DNA from: Desulfobacterales bacterium
GTDB taxonomy: Bacteria; Desulfobacterota; Desulfobacteria; Desulfobacterales; JAAELO01
Assembly (NCBI GenBank): GCA_024226555.1
Contig: JAAELO010000842.1
Span: forward strand, 1-36,503
Direction: 5' to 3'
Length of the DNA stretch: 36,503 nucleotides
Below, in pieces: positions 9,153 to 16,443 of the stretch (the stretch's first letter is position 1; every line of letters starts with the position of its first letter). The notes beneath the pieces were generated by a model, which was not told the origin of the DNA, searched no databases, and saw only the letters and a program-made list of their open reading frames with translations. The position numbers and the translations under genes were made by a program.

Positions 9153-10040
9153 TTAGTTCCTAACGACTGTTAAAGTTATCGTGCCTGTATAAGTCCCGGC
9201 TGAAGGGTTAGCAGGTACATTTGCAGTTGCTCCGATATATCCTGTAATATTTCCTTCATTATCCAAAGTTCCATTACCTGATGTATTAAATCCACCACCA
9301 AATAAAAAAGTGTTAAGAGTTATTACGTTGCTTCCGTTTGTAATACTAGCACTTGATGGAAGAGAGGCTGTGATTGAATCATAAGGGTCACCAATTACAT
9401 GAAACACTGCAGCCCCAGGATCAGATGCAGATACTACTATATTTTGAGAACTTGGTAGTTGCTCTGTTATTGGAAACTCAATACCTTTTGCAATTGTTAT
9501 GGATAAATTTGAAGATGAAATTATTCTTGCTAAAAATGATATTGTTTCATTAATTCCAGAGCCCGTGACCCGAAGGGTTAGATTATCCTGAAACTCTCCG
9601 CTTAAAGCTCCTCCAGGAATATCGGCAGTACCACCTATTTTAATATTAAGACGGCCAAGTATGGAGTCTGTAGTTCCTGTACCATTGGTGTTTAAATCAC
9701 CACCAAAAGTGAAATCTCTAAATGTTATTCCAGTATTATTCCACTCACACATCAAATTTGAAAACCAATCACTTAGCCATCCACCACCTGTAATAATTTC
9801 ACAGGTAGGCACACCTCCCCCTTCTACTGTTACGGTCACAGCTGTTGATGGGTCGCTTTGAAATTCAAACTCCGCAGCAAAGCCATTCATTGAAGGAGTA
9901 ACGACTATAATAGTATTGGAATCAGATATAACACCAGGAAAAGTCAGATCACTGTCTTTGGTGATAGTTTGTGAATAAGAGATTGTTGAAGATAGTACAA
10001 GAATTAACAGAAATTTTAATAATTTAATAGAATTCATCAT
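9153..10040 (-). CDS. Two-domain DUF4402-like fimbrial subunit or adhesin
   Basis: Exported 295-aa beta-rich protein with a signal peptide (about residues 1-23, ending SYS). It contains two similar halves. Each has a strand near FPGVI or EFPITE, then VSASDPGAAVF-type strands, a Gly/Asn-rich GGxxNTxGxGT motif and an IGGTA/IGATANVP motif. The second half ends GTYTGTITLTVVRN like the single-domain pilin. The first half carries an insert with two cysteines (C75 and C93 by count, around GGWLSDWF), possibly disulfide-bonded. It lies directly after the major pilin and its stem-loop and before the chaperone, so it may be a tip or linker subunit with adhesive function. That role is inferred from position and duplication. 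Confidence 0.65.
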   Translation of the reverse strand: MMNSIKLLKFLLILVLSSTISYSQTITKDSDLTFPGVISDSNTIIVVTPSMNGFAAEFEFQSDPSTAVTVTVEGGGVPTCEIITGGGWLSDWFSNLMCEWNNTGITFRDFTFGGDLNTNGTGTTDSILGRLNIKIGGTADIPGGALSGEFQDNLTLRVTGSGINETISFLARIISSSNLSITIAKGIEFPITEQLPSSQNIVVSASDPGAAVFHVIGDPYDSITASLPSSASITNGSNVITLNTFLFGGGFNTSGNGTLDNEGNITGYIGATANVPANPSAGTYTGTITLTVVRN

Positions 10041-10054
10041 TAAAGTTTTAATTT

Positions 10055-10094
10055 CTTATAAAAAAATAATAGCTGCAATTTAGCAGCTATTATT
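10055..10094 (-). terminator. Stem-loop terminator after the major pilin gene
   Basis: A 12-bp perfect stem AATAATAGCTGC (10065-10076) pairs with GCAGCTATTATT (10083-10094) around a 6-nt loop. On the minus strand it is followed by TTTTTTATAAG. It sits between the single-domain pilin and the next gene of the locus and would reduce downstream transcription, giving an excess of major pilin mRNA. Confidence 0.75.
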
Positions 10095-10125
10095 CTCTTA
10101 ATCAATTTAGTTTTAGATATAAAGA

Positions 10126-10566
10126 TTAATTGTATACGGCATTAAATGTAGCAGAACCAGTATAAATACCAGCTGCCTGATTAGCATTAACATTCGCTGT
10201 TGCACCAACTGTTACATCTACTTGAGGTAAATTTCCAGTACCACCACCTGATACTGTGAAAGCATTAACTACTATATCATCACCAGCTCCAGTCATATTT
10301 ATTGTTGCTTCGACAACACTCCACGTAACAGCAACCCCAACATCACCAGTTATATCAAATTGAGCAGCACCTGCATCACCAGTAGCTACAGTAACAGTTT
10401 GAATTGCTCCAGTTGTTTCCAGGTCGCCAAATCTCAATGTAAGATCTTCATCTATTGTTATAGCTGATCTAATTGTAATAGTTGCATCAAATGATTCATC
10501 AGCTGCAAAAGAGTTAACAGAAATTAGTAGTGTTAGGATTGTTGTTAAAAGAATAATTTTTTTCAT
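10126..10566 (-). CDS. DUF4402-like major fimbrial subunit
   Basis: Exported 146-aa protein with a clear signal peptide (MKKIILLTTILTLLISVNSFAA). The mature sequence begins DESFDATITIRSAITI and contains LRFGDLETTG, repeated beta strands with TVATGDAGAAQFDI, and the end strand YTGSATFNAVYN. It is very similar in layout to the 4754-5206 protein. The reading frame extends 14 codons further upstream, but AGGAGG lies 7 nt before the ATG at 10566, so that start is preferred. First gene of the minus-strand fimbrial locus and followed by a terminator hairpin, as expected for the most abundant subunit. DUF4402 membership is by pattern recognition, not a search. Confidence 0.75.
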   Translation of the reverse strand: MKKIILLTTILTLLISVNSFAADESFDATITIRSAITIDEDLTLRFGDLETTGAIQTVTVATGDAGAAQFDITGDVGVAVTWSVVEATINMTGAGDDIVVNAFTVSGGGTGNLPQVDVTVGATANVNANQAAGIYTGSATFNAVYN

Positions 10567-11199
10567 GAACGTTCCTCCTGATTCATGAAAACTGGATTTG
10601 TTTTGCAATTTTCATAATTTCGAAAATATACTAAATAAACTCAATTTCCACTTTTTATGTTTTGGTTAAATTTTTTTGTTAAATGGTTAATTTTTTGTCT
10701 GTTTTGCTTAAAAAAAATGTTTTTTTGTACTTTTAAGTCACAATTTAATGAAATAAAAATCTCCTGTCAAATAAATAAATCAAAAAAGATTAATTATTTC
10801 TATCGGTTACAATTCTATTCGCAGTAATATATTTTTTCGCGAAGAGTGTATCGACCTAAAAATAAATGCTTTACACTATTTTTAATGCAATGCGGAATGA
10901 GAATTATTGCGAAATATTTTTTTTCATTTCGATATAGTCGAACAGTTTATTTTAAACATAATTATAAAAAAAACACATTTTTCTAACCCATAAACAAGGA
11001 AAATAGCTTAATTGTATATATTAAATATACATTTAATATATTTATATCATATCAGTTGTTTATAAATATCCAATAAATTAATATGGATGAATAGTAGATA
11101 TGTCAAAATAGTGGCGAAATGCCTTGAGTGCAAGCTACAATGTTTTGTAAATAACAACTGGACTATTAAGTTTATAATAAATTATCAACTTTCCGAAAC
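10567..11199. other. AT-rich intergenic region between fimbrial locus and AEC transporter
   Basis: About 630 bp without a convincing gene. It holds the candidate fimbrial promoter, a TTCGCGAA palindrome near 10838, and a perfect inverted repeat TATATTAAAT/ATTTAATATA with a 4-nt spacer at 11017-11040. No coding potential beyond short random frames was seen. Confidence 0.5.
10742..10770 (-). promoter_or_regulatory. Candidate sigma-70 promoter of the fimbrial locus
   Basis: On the minus strand TTGACA (10770-10765) is followed after 17 nt by TAAATT (10747-10742). This would give a leader of about 170 nt before the major pilin start. The -35 is perfect and the -10 moderate. In such AT-rich DNA other -10-like boxes nearer the gene are possible. 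Confidence 0.35.
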
Positions 11200-12105
11200 C
11201 TATATATTTAAAAGATTGTATATTAGTGGAAGTGTAATAAAACTTAGAAGGATGCCTATTCCAACCAGAGCAGCAGTTAGTTTTGGTGAAAGGTTGGCAA
11301 GTATGGCAAGGGCTCCGGCCGAAATCATTGGTGGCATACCTGATTCAAAGATCGATACGTTTACTGCTAATCCATTTAATCCAACAAGTTTACAAAATAC
11401 CAAAGCTGCAACAGGGGATATGATAAGTTTAATGAAAAGACCAATTGAAAGTTGTGATATGGTTTCTCTGCTTAATCTTAATGTGAGTTGAAAGCCAACA
11501 GCTATCATTACAACGGGAACAAGAGTTGATGAAAGAAGCTTTAGAAGATTAACGGCTATATCCGGATAGGTAAAAAACCTTAAACACAATGCAATTATAA
11601 TTGTTATAAAAGGAGGAAAGGAGATTATCTTTTTTAGTACACCACCAAATGTTGGATTGTTTTCATCTGATCCGTAAAAAGCAATTATAACAGATCCATA
11701 TGTAACTAATGCCAGAAATGATCCTAACTGATCATATAAAACAGCATAGGATACTGCATGGTTACCAAAAAAAACTTTTACCATAGGCACACCTAAAAAA
11801 GATGTATTGCCAAGAGGGATCAAGAGAAGCAGACATCCAGTCGTTGATCTGTTCCATTTGAAAACCTTAGATAATAGGAGGATAATTATTACTGAAAATA
11901 CCAGCATACACCATGGCATTAGTGCAGGAATAAAAATGTTTTTAGAAAATGGAAGTTCTGGTATTTTTAGTAAAATAAGCGCTGGAAGAGAGATGTAAAT
12001 AACAAAAAGATTTAAAATATTTCCAGTTTCTTTTGGGAAGTCAGGAACCTTTCTTATGATCATTCCAATTAAAAGACATGTGACAGTTACTGTAAAATTT
12101 TCCAT
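11200..12105 (-). CDS. AEC (auxin efflux carrier) family transporter
   Basis: Polytopic inner-membrane protein of 301 aa made almost entirely of hydrophobic segments. It has the two-half layout of the AEC/bile-acid-transporter fold. N-terminal ISLPALILLKIPEL and mid-protein GNTSFLGVPMVKVFFG are typical of bacterial AEC permeases. The C-terminal half contains FESGMPPMISAGALA, the equivalent conserved segment. Members export or import small organic acids such as malate or malonate; the substrate here is unknown. Divergently oriented from the MerR-type regulator at 12320, with a shared 214-bp intergenic region, so regulation by that protein is plausible but unproven. Confidence 0.82.
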   Translation of the reverse strand: MENFTVTVTCLLIGMIIRKVPDFPKETGNILNLFVIYISLPALILLKIPELPFSKNIFIPALMPWCMLVFSVIIILLLSKVFKWNRSTTGCLLLLIPLGNTSFLGVPMVKVFFGNHAVSYAVLYDQLGSFLALVTYGSVIIAFYGSDENNPTFGGVLKKIISFPPFITIIIALCLRFFTYPDIAVNLLKLLSSTLVPVVMIAVGFQLTLRLSRETISQLSIGLFIKLIISPVAALVFCKLVGLNGLAVNVSIFESGMPPMISAGALAILANLSPKLTAALVGIGILLSFITLPLIYNLLNI

Positions 12106-12266
12106 TGATACTCAATTAAAGTAAAATGTTAAAAATCAAAAATTTATAACAGATAAATCCATTAATATGAAATAATAATCTATAAAAATAAAATAGATGA
12201 CATGACACTTAAATTGAAGGTGATGAAAACCTATAAGTAGGAAAAATCTATTATTCATTATATATA

Positions 12267-12300
12267 GGGAACCTCTAATAATAAGAAATTATAAAAGCTT
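12267..12300 (-). repeat. Single end of the MITE-like family (fragment D)
   Basis: GGGAACCTCTAATAATAAG matches the reverse complement of the right terminus of the family and is followed by AAATTATAAAAGCTT, similar to the internal TTATAAAA repeats. No second terminus is present before the merR start, so this is a truncated copy. It lies in the merR leader, about 50 nt before its start. Confidence 0.65.
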
Positions 12301-12319
12301 ACATAAAATAGGATGGTTT

Positions 12320-12844
12320 ATGTATACAATTGGTCAAATATCAAAAAAATATAATATTTCAAGGTCGACACTTATCTATTATGACAAGATAGGCCTTTTG
12401 TCACCGTCAGAAAGATCATTTGCAAATTATAGAATATATACAGATGCTGATAATCTAAGGATGGAAAAAATTGATACATACAAGAAAGCAGGCGTACCTT
12501 TAAAAGATATAGGTATGATATTGGATTCTAAAAACAATATAATGGTTCCTGCCCTTGAAAAAAGATTAGTTGTTCTCAACAAAGAGATTTCTAATTTAAG
12601 AGGACAGCAGAGAAAAATAACTGATATGCTGAAAAACACTTCAAGCTCTGCAAAGATAAATACCTTTGATAAGAAGAGTTGGATAAAAATCCTAAAAGCT
12701 TCAGGGATGAGCGACAAAGATCTTAATAAATGGCATGTTGAATTTGAAAAAGTATCACCTGAGGCACATCAGGATTTTCTGGAATCCCTTGGTATGAATA
12801 ACAAAGAGATCAAAAAGATTAGAAAAGAATCTATAGATAAATAA
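12320..12844 (+). CDS. MerR-family transcriptional regulator
   Basis: 174-aa DNA-binding regulator. The N-terminus is a winged helix of the MerR type: MYTIGQISKKYNISRSTLIYYD (residues 1-22), then KIGLLSP and ANYRIYTDADNLRM. A dimerisation helix with KKAGVPLKDIGMIL follows. There are no clustered cysteines, so it is not a metal sensor of the MerR/CueR kind. The C-terminal 50 residues, containing WHVEFEKVSPEAHQDFLESLGM, look like a separate conserved helical effector module of unknown ligand. Divergent from the AEC transporter and convergent with the FKBP gene; the shared terminator hairpin begins at the stop codon. A possible promoter is TTAAAT (12209-12214), 17 nt, TATAAG (12232-12237). Confidence 0.85.
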   Translation: MYTIGQISKKYNISRSTLIYYDKIGLLSPSERSFANYRIYTDADNLRMEKIDTYKKAGVPLKDIGMILDSKNNIMVPALEKRLVVLNKEISNLRGQQRKITDMLKNTSSSAKINTFDKKSWIKILKASGMSDKDLNKWHVEFEKVSPEAHQDFLESLGMNNKEIKKIRKESIDK

Positions 12845-12864
12845 GGGCTGGATGAACCCAGCCC
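12845..12864. terminator. Hairpin between convergent merR and FKBP genes
   Basis: GGGCTGG (12845-12851) pairs with CCAGCCC (12858-12864) around a 6-nt loop. On the minus strand it is followed by TTATTTAT, a weak T-rich tail; the plus strand has no T run. Best read as the terminator of the FKBP gene that may also stop merR transcripts. Confidence 0.6.
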
Positions 12865-12872
12865 AAATGTAT

Positions 12873-13532
12873 CTATTGTACAGATATAAGCTCTATATCA
12901 AAAAGAAGCATCTCTCCCGGACCAATGGATCGTCCAGCTCCTCTTTTTCCATAAGCAAGTCTTGAGGGAATGAAAAGCTGCCATTTTGCTCCCTCCCTCA
13001 TTAGAAGAAGAGCTTCCTGCCAACCTTTAACAACTCCTGTTACCTGAAATGTAATTGGTTTTCCTCTATTGTATGAACTGTCAAAGGTCTGTCCAGAAAG
13101 TTTTGTACCTTTATAATGAACTGTAACTTTATTTGTCTGTGTAGGAGTTTTCCCGGTTCCTTTCTTTATCACTTTGTACTGGAGGCCGCTTTGTGTTTCC
13201 TTAATGCCTTCTTTCAGTAAGTTGGCTGTTAAAAATTGCTCTTCTTTTGCTTTATTTTTATTGAATTTTGCATCCATTAAACTTTTCTGAAAACGAATCA
13301 TAATCTCTTTTGATTCCGCCTGGGAAAACATGGATTTTTTTCCTGAAAGACCTGCTTTCATGCCCTTGATGAAGTTTTCAATATCAACTTCAATATTGCC
13401 TTTATTCATGTTTGCGCCAACATTATGGCCAAAGGCATAGCTTGATTTTTCCATATCTGTTTTAGGTTTCGTGTCAGCAAGTGCTGAACTGGTAAGTAGC
13501 GCGATACATATCATTAAAAAAAATTTTTTCAT
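12873..13532 (-). CDS. Exported FKBP-type peptidyl-prolyl cis-trans isomerase
   Basis: Periplasmic folding catalyst of the FkpA/Mip type, 219 aa. A signal peptide (about residues 1-20, ending SALA) is followed by a helical FKBP_N dimerisation domain (SYAFGHNVGANM ... FIKGMKAGLSGK). The C-terminal FKBP domain (about residues 115-219) has the active-site pattern VTVHYKGTKLSGQTFDSS, GVVKGWQEALLLM, IPSRLAYGKRGAG and a final FDIEL strand. The frame can start at a TTG four codons upstream, but GGAG lies about 7 nt before the ATG at 13532, so that start is used. Monocistronic, ending in the hairpin shared with merR. Confidence 0.9.
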   Translation of the reverse strand: MKKFFLMICIALLTSSALADTKPKTDMEKSSYAFGHNVGANMNKGNIEVDIENFIKGMKAGLSGKKSMFSQAESKEIMIRFQKSLMDAKFNKNKAKEEQFLTANLLKEGIKETQSGLQYKVIKKGTGKTPTQTNKVTVHYKGTKLSGQTFDSSYNRGKPITFQVTGVVKGWQEALLLMREGAKWQLFIPSRLAYGKRGAGRSIGPGEMLLFDIELISVQ

Positions 13533-13588
13533 CAAGTTCTCCAAATAGTTTTTTAAGTTTATATTTTCCGGAAAAATCTATAAAATCA

Positions 13589-13613
13589 GGAAATCTCTAA
13601 TTATTGGTTCCCC
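13589..13613. repeat. Minimal end-to-end remnant of the MITE-like family
   Basis: Twenty-five bases in which a left-type end (GGAAATCTCTAAT) runs straight into a right-type end (TTATTGGTTCCCC) with no interior. It lies 3 bp before full copy E. It looks like an internally deleted element or a scar of recombination between neighbouring copies. Confidence 0.5.
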
Positions 13614-13616
13614 TTA

Positions 13617-13807
13617 GGGAATCACAAATAAACTGCCTTTTGATTGAACTAATGCGTTGTTTTGAAAAAAAAACTGTAAACTTTATAAAATAAAAGCATT
13701 TTTATAAACGAATCGCCTCGTTATTTTTTCTCACGCAGAGATTTTATAAAACTAAAGCTTTTATAAACACTATATTTCAACCATAATTCTAATTATTAGA
13801 GGTTCCC
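13617..13807 (+). repeat. MITE-like element, copy E
   Basis: Starts GGGAATCACAAATAAACTG and ends TAATTATTAGAGGTTCCC, 191 bp. The interior carries two TTATAAA-type inverted repeats (near 13681-13708 and 13742-13766) and the GTTATTTTTTCTCACGCAGAGAT core shared with copy B. It ends 2 bp before the speE stop codon, so it occupies the space between the FKBP promoter region and the 3' end of the polyamine operon. No clear target duplication. Confidence 0.82.
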
Positions 13808-13809
13808 TT

Positions 13810-14679
13810 TTAATTATCGATAATTCCAGACAAATTCTCTTTTATAAAATCAGGAAGTACAAATGATGCCAAATGAACATCCGGATTATAATATTTTGTT
13901 TTAATACCTGAATCTTTGAACTTTTCAGTTGTATCTGTTTTAAAGCTTATATCCCCTTTTGATGCAAATCCAAAGCTCCATAAACCACCAGGATATGTCA
14001 GATTTGAAAGAAGAAAGATATTGAGAGTTTTAAAGAAATCCCTTTGTGCTTTCATCATGGATAATTGAATATCCTGATTGTAGAAGGGTGATTCAGCCTG
14101 GGATATTAGAATTCCATCATCATTAAGTATCTTTGACGCGCTTTCATAAAATTCTCTGTTAAAAAGTGGTGTTGCTGGTCCAACCGGATCTGTTGAATCA
14201 ATCAGAATTATATCAAACTTATCTTTTGTTTCATTTACAAATTTAACACCATCATCAATCAAAAGATTCATTTTAGGATCGTCAAAGGATTTACTAAGCT
14301 TAGGAAGATGTTTTTTGCAAGCATTTACAACCAATTTATCAATCTCAACAAGAGTAACTTTTTTTACATTTTTATGTTTTAAAACCTCCCTTGCAGTACC
14401 ACCATCTCCTCCCCCAATAATTAAAATATTGTCAGGATTGGGGTGGGAAAAGAGTGGAACATGGGCTATCATCTCATGATAAACAAATTCATCTTTTTCA
14501 GACAGCATTACCATACCATCATTTAACAGCATCTTTCCGTGTCCGGTTGTTTTAACGATATCGACCTGCTGATATTTGCTTCTTTCTGAAAACAAAACCT
14601 TATCTACTCTGAAACCAAGTGATACGTTATCCTGAAAAACCTCTTTAACCCATAGGTCAAGCTTATTTTTATTTTGCAT
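13810..14679 (-). CDS. speE: Spermidine synthase (putrescine aminopropyltransferase)
   Basis: Transfers the aminopropyl group of decarboxylated S-adenosylmethionine to putrescine, giving spermidine and methylthioadenosine. At 289 aa it has the normal length. The N-terminal beta domain reads LDLWVKEVF, then LLNDGMVMLSEKDEFVYHEM. The Rossmann core has IIGGGDGGTAREVL (GGGDGG at 89-94), the VEIDKLV acidic loop, and the catalytic DSTDPVGPA segment (from residue 161). All are canonical for spermidine synthases. Its ATG overlaps the stop codon of the upstream AdoMet decarboxylase gene (TAATG), so the pair is translationally coupled. This gives the two enzymes of spermidine formation from putrescine; no putrescine-forming gene is in the window. 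Confidence 0.93.
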   Translation of the reverse strand: MQNKNKLDLWVKEVFQDNVSLGFRVDKVLFSERSKYQQVDIVKTTGHGKMLLNDGMVMLSEKDEFVYHEMIAHVPLFSHPNPDNILIIGGGDGGTAREVLKHKNVKKVTLVEIDKLVVNACKKHLPKLSKSFDDPKMNLLIDDGVKFVNETKDKFDIILIDSTDPVGPATPLFNREFYESASKILNDDGILISQAESPFYNQDIQLSMMKAQRDFFKTLNIFLLSNLTYPGGLWSFGFASKGDISFKTDTTEKFKDSGIKTKYYNPDVHLASFVLPDFIKENLSGIIDN

Positions 14680-15611
14680 TATTTTATTTCTTTCCTGTAG
14701 TTTCTAAAGACTACTTTATATCCACTATTAAGAGTGGAGTGCTCATTTTCTGTTATTTTGTATCCTTCATTTACAGAGTACATTTTGTCATCGGTACTGT
14801 TTTGGTTAGTGGTAAGAATAACAGAAAAATGTTCAGGCTTAAAGATAGAAACAACTTTCTTAATAGTTTCGGTATAATTATCTTCAATAAAGTTTGTTTC
14901 AAAACTCACATATGAAAATTTTGATTGTGGTGTTACATGAATTGTAAAATAGCTTTTATTTAAGATTCCGTTTATTGAGAAGCCATGGGGTGAAAATAGA
15001 TAAGCATCCAGTTTCATTCCATCATAAATATCTGCTATCCCGGTTTTAGTAATAATGTTGTTAACATTATTGCCATTGCCGTTAGAAAACTTATCAAGGA
15101 GTGAAGGATCAAAATCATCCATCAGAATCTGAAGTGTTTCATCAGCACTCTGATTGGTTTGTGAAACCTCAGAACTAAAAACATTGATATGGTTAGATGA
15201 AGAAGGGCCAAGTCTGCAGAACGAACCATCAATATGTTTTTTTATTTTTTCAATATCTTTATCGAAATCAGAAGGTTGCAGCTTTGGGAAGTTAAAGTTT
15301 CTACATTCATAAAAAAGTACAGGCTTCGCATCACCAATAATTTCTAATATATCAGGTATTGCATCAACTAATGTTGTATCTCCGCAGGTAATCATTAAAA
15401 TTCTGTCATCCCACACGAAAAGACTGGATTCAGAAAGAAGATATGCATCTAATGTTCCATTTGATATGTAGCTTATTATTTTAGCATGGCTCTTCTTAAC
15501 TACTCTATCCCATTTTTTGCAACTATTATCCTTTAAATCAGGTAGTTTCTTATTGAGAAGGATTTCAAGCTTCTTTTCAGGGCCTTCAAATTTTGATTTA
15601 TGTTTAACCAC
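14679..15611 (-). CDS. Eukaryotic-type S-adenosylmethionine decarboxylase
   Basis: Pyruvoyl enzyme that decarboxylates AdoMet to the aminopropyl donor for SpeE. The 310-aa sequence follows the animal/plant proenzyme, not bacterial SpeD. FEGPEK (8-13) corresponds to FEGTEK of the human enzyme. YLLSESSLFV (57-66) contains the self-cleavage site between E61 and S62. TCGDTTL holds C76 (human C82). DETLQILMDDFDP (157-169), LFSPHGFSING with F206 and S212 (human F223, S229), and TIHVTP with H225 (human H243) are all recognisable, followed by FSYVSFETN. Autocleavage would give a 61-residue beta and a 249-residue alpha chain. A GTG start is used because the family N-terminus begins here. Residue 229 is Gln where the human enzyme has Glu247. 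It lies downstream of the metallo-hydrolase and overlaps speE. Confidence 0.92.
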   Translation of the reverse strand: MVKHKSKFEGPEKKLEILLNKKLPDLKDNSCKKWDRVVKKSHAKIISYISNGTLDAYLLSESSLFVWDDRILMITCGDTTLVDAIPDILEIIGDAKPVLFYECRNFNFPKLQPSDFDKDIEKIKKHIDGSFCRLGPSSSNHINVFSSEVSQTNQSADETLQILMDDFDPSLLDKFSNGNGNNVNNIITKTGIADIYDGMKLDAYLFSPHGFSINGILNKSYFTIHVTPQSKFSYVSFETNFIEDNYTETIKKVVSIFKPEHFSVILTTNQNSTDDKMYSVNEGYKITENEHSTLNSGYKVVFRNYRKEIK

Positions 15612-15683
15612 TTATTTCCCAGTATTTTATTAAAAAAAGGAACAATAATCACAATGGGTTTTATTATTCAAGCTTAAACTTTA

Positions 15684-16397
15684 CTAATACACATGCATTA
15701 TGGAGTTCCATCTATCTGTTTCAGATTCAACGGGTAAATTCCTCTTATTCATAATTTCAATCATAGCAGGATCATTAAATCTAAGATATGGATTTACCTT
15801 AAGTTCATCACCTAAGGATGATGTTACATGTGACTCGTCATGCTTATTCAGGTATTTGTCAAAGTTGTTATTTTCAGGATCTATAGTTTTTGCAAAAGCA
15901 ATATTGGCTCTGACATAATCATGCCCTGAATATATGAGAGTGTCTTCTGAAAACTTTAAGATGAGATTTACAGATTTCAAAAAACCTTCTAAATCCCCTG
16001 TAAAACAAGTCCCAACAGTACCATTAAAAAGAGTATCTCCTGTTATTAATGCGTTCTTTTTATTTTCAAGCATGATGTGAAATGTTATAGAATCTTCTGT
16101 ATGGCCTGGTGTGCTCAAAATATCAATATTTTCAGTCCCTAACATAAAAGATTTTTGTTCTGCAAGCTTCTCACATGTTATAAATTTTGATTCAGTCTCA
16201 TTTAGGAGTTTACTGTTTCCTGGGGTATGATCCGGGTGTGCGTGGGTGTTAAGAACATACTTGAGTTTTATGTTTTTATTGTTAATAAAATCAAGTATTT
16301 CATCAGCGGCTCCCCCATCAATAGCTGCACACTCATCTCCATTGTAAATAATGTATGAAAGATTGTCTGCTGAATATCTGAACTGTTTTATTTCCAT
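15684..16397 (-). CDS. Metallo-beta-lactamase fold hydrolase, glyoxalase II-like
   Basis: 237-aa cytoplasmic dinuclear-metal hydrolase. The signature THAHPDH (H52, H54, D56, H57), STPGHTEDS (H99), GDTLF (D121) and YSGHDYV (H159) supply all expected metal ligands. The arrangement and the C-terminal KVNPYLRFNDP segment resemble hydroxyacylglutathione hydrolase (glyoxalase II), which cleaves S-lactoylglutathione or a similar thioester. The physiological thiol cannot be read from sequence. AGGAGGAG precedes the ATG by about 10 nt. First of three minus-strand genes, 72 nt before the AdoMet decarboxylase, so possibly the head of that operon; a metabolic link to polyamines is not obvious. Confidence 0.85.
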   Translation of the reverse strand: MEIKQFRYSADNLSYIIYNGDECAAIDGGAADEILDFINNKNIKLKYVLNTHAHPDHTPGNSKLLNETESKFITCEKLAEQKSFMLGTENIDILSTPGHTEDSITFHIMLENKKNALITGDTLFNGTVGTCFTGDLEGFLKSVNLILKFSEDTLIYSGHDYVRANIAFAKTIDPENNNFDKYLNKHDESHVTSSLGDELKVNPYLRFNDPAMIEIMNKRNLPVESETDRWNSIMHVY

Positions 16398-16443
16398 AAA
16401 TTAAAACTCCTCCTGACTAAGAAGTTATTCTTTGTCTTTTCCA

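Noticed and set aside
11087-11491. Plus-strand 134-codon frame opposite the AEC gene
   Set aside because: Mostly the antisense of a well-supported transporter; no ribosome binding site.
15684-16397. Class B beta-lactamase
   Set aside because: No signal peptide, and the C-terminal region and motif spacing fit glyoxalase II-like hydrolases.
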